From Desulfobulbus sp. (GTDB lineage: Bacteria > Pseudomonadota > Gammaproteobacteria > Burkholderiales > Rhodocyclaceae): a stretch of DNA of 7,950 bases. Positions 7,463 through 7,950 of this stretch are shown piece after piece; the stretch's first letter is position 1; every line of letters starts with the position of its first letter. The stretch covers positions 1 through 7,950 of the forward strand of contig WQUQ01000015.1 of NCBI GenBank assembly GCA_009782025.1, read 5' to 3'. Under the pieces are notes generated by a model that was not told the origin of the DNA, made no database searches, and saw only the letters and a program-made list of their open reading frames with translations. A program made the translations under genes and the position numbers.

Positions 7463-7677
7463 CGACACGCCGCTACCCCCTGTCCTTCATCATCCTGACC
7501 GCGCTCGGCATCCTCTGCGCCTTGCCCGGTCTGGTCAGCGTCGCCGGTTTCGGGGCCGTCATCCACCCGATTCTCGATGATCCGATGGCCGGCCTGGCCT
7601 TCATCGTCACGGCCGTGGCCCTGCTCGGTTCCGGCGCTTTTCCGCTGGTCATCGCCAGGCTCAGGGACAGCGACTGA
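7459..7677 (+). CDS. Small two-helix membrane protein coupled to rpoH (unknown function)
   Basis: A 72-residue hydrophobic protein. Its ATG (7459-7461) overlaps the rpoH TGA (7460-7462) as ATGA, so translation is probably coupled to rpoH and the two share one mRNA. Two membrane helices are predicted near residues 8-34 and 42-66, joined by a short loop (IHPILDDP). The N-terminus is basic (TTRR) and the C-terminus charged (RLRDSD), suggesting a helical hairpin with both ends in the cytoplasm. There is no cysteine pair, metal site or signal-peptide cleavage motif. I do not recognise a family. Codon and base composition match rpoH and the frame is clean, supporting a real gene. The stop codon is also the start of the second copy of the 46-base repeat. 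Confidence 0.75.
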
Positions 7678-7719
7678 TTCCATTTTCCAATCAACCGATG
7701 ACTTTGTCGGCTTCGCTTG
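7674..7719 (+). repeat. 46-base dispersed repeat, copy 2
   Basis: Matches the reverse complement of 2782-2827 at 45 of 46 positions. As in copy 1, the match begins one base before the TGA stop of the upstream gene (7675-7677) and runs downstream in the direction of transcription. The sequence after it (7720-7760) contains GTAC-AACC-GTAC and further CTTCGC motifs that are not shared with copy 1. Confidence 0.9.
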
Positions 7720-7823
7720 CCGTACAACCGTACTGTCTGCGCTTCGCCTTCGCGTCCTCGGCTGATTTGAAAACGGATTATTAAACCGGCAACCAAATAG
7801 ATGATATTGCTCCCCCATCCCAA

Positions 7824-7856
7824 CCTTCCCCCGCCAGCGGGGGAAGGGGTTTTGTT
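7824..7856 (+). terminator. Perfect 11-base hairpin with T-rich tail; possible terminator of the rpoH operon
   Basis: CCTTCCCCCGC (7824-7834) and GCGGGGGAAGG (7837-7847) pair perfectly across a 2-base centre. GG and TTTTGTT (7850-7856) follow, resembling a Rho-independent terminator reading rightward about 150 bases after the small membrane protein gene. The C-rich/G-rich palindrome also resembles repetitive extragenic elements common in betaproteobacteria, so it may be a repeat that happens to end transcription. Confidence 0.5.
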
Positions 7857-7880
7857 CCCTCCCCTGCTTGCGGGGGAGGG
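7857..7880. repeat. Second C/G-rich palindrome adjacent to the hairpin at 7824
   Basis: CCCTCCCCTGC (7857-7867) and GCGGGGGAGGG (7870-7880) pair with one T:G position across a TT centre. Together with the preceding hairpin it forms a tandem pair of REP-like palindromes separated by 9 bases, with similar but not identical stems. A GCTAGGGT tail follows. Confidence 0.6.
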
Positions 7881-7920
7881 CTAGGGTCAATACTGTTTCC
7901 TTAATTAAAACCATGCCATA

Positions 7921-7943
7921 ATCCCGAACCTCGAACTCGGGAT
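7921..7943. repeat. Inverted repeat near the right edge
   Basis: ATCCCGA (7921-7927) and TCGGGAT (7937-7943) are perfect 7-base arms around a 9-base loop. It could be an operator, a hairpin or a repeat end for whatever lies beyond the window. No gene could be assigned to 7881-7950. Confidence 0.4.
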
Positions 7944-7950
7944 GGATCTA

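Noticed and set aside
7674..7719. 46-base repeat considered as a phage or integrative-element attachment site pair bounding the window
   Set aside because: The copies are in inverted orientation, no integrase or tRNA is nearby, and the genes between them are core chromosomal genes.

Overview
This looks like ordinary chromosomal sequence from a GC-rich proteobacterium, most likely a betaproteobacterium (Rhodocyclales-type is my best guess, from protein style only). Support comes from a sigma-32 gene with a CIRCE operator, a stand-alone glutamyl-Q tRNA(Asp) synthetase, and high-GC genes punctuated by short palindromic repeats. No plasmid, phage, transposase, tRNA, rRNA or CRISPR sequence is visible.

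Layout. Eight genes or gene pieces read leftward on the minus strand. From right to left they are: a zinc-dependent CAD-type alcohol dehydrogenase (6409-5369); gluQ (5364-4456, after a 4-base gap); a MenA-like UbiA-family prenyltransferase (4367-3444); a CPBP-family membrane protein whose GTG start overlaps the prenyltransferase stop (3447-2824); a multi-pass membrane protein with a C-terminal zinc ribbon (2685-1555); a single-pass Pro/Ala-rich protein with an N-terminal zinc ribbon (1545-664); a 5'-truncated NAD-dependent epimerase remnant (about 630-211); and the first 61 codons of a SnoaL/NTF2-like protein (185-1) that runs off the left edge. On the right, rpoH (6602-7462) reads rightward, diverging from the dehydrogenase, and overlaps by 4 bases a 72-residue membrane protein (7459-7677). 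The last 273 bases are non-coding and full of repeats and palindromes.

Regulation. A perfect CIRCE inverted repeat (9-base arms, 9-base spacer) lies over the predicted rpoH promoter. HrcA repression of the sigma-32 gene is therefore likely, which would link the two classical heat-shock circuits. The small membrane protein appears translationally coupled to rpoH.

Most notable items: the CIRCE/rpoH arrangement with its coupled small membrane protein; a 46-base repeat present twice (45/46 identical), in opposite orientation, each time overlapping the stop codon of an unrelated gene; an epimerase cut off at a REP-like palindrome directly behind a neighbouring gene's stop codon (a real rearrangement or an assembly chimera); and an adjacent pair of uncharacterised zinc-ribbon membrane proteins. 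I see no strong evidence for a wholly new multi-gene system.
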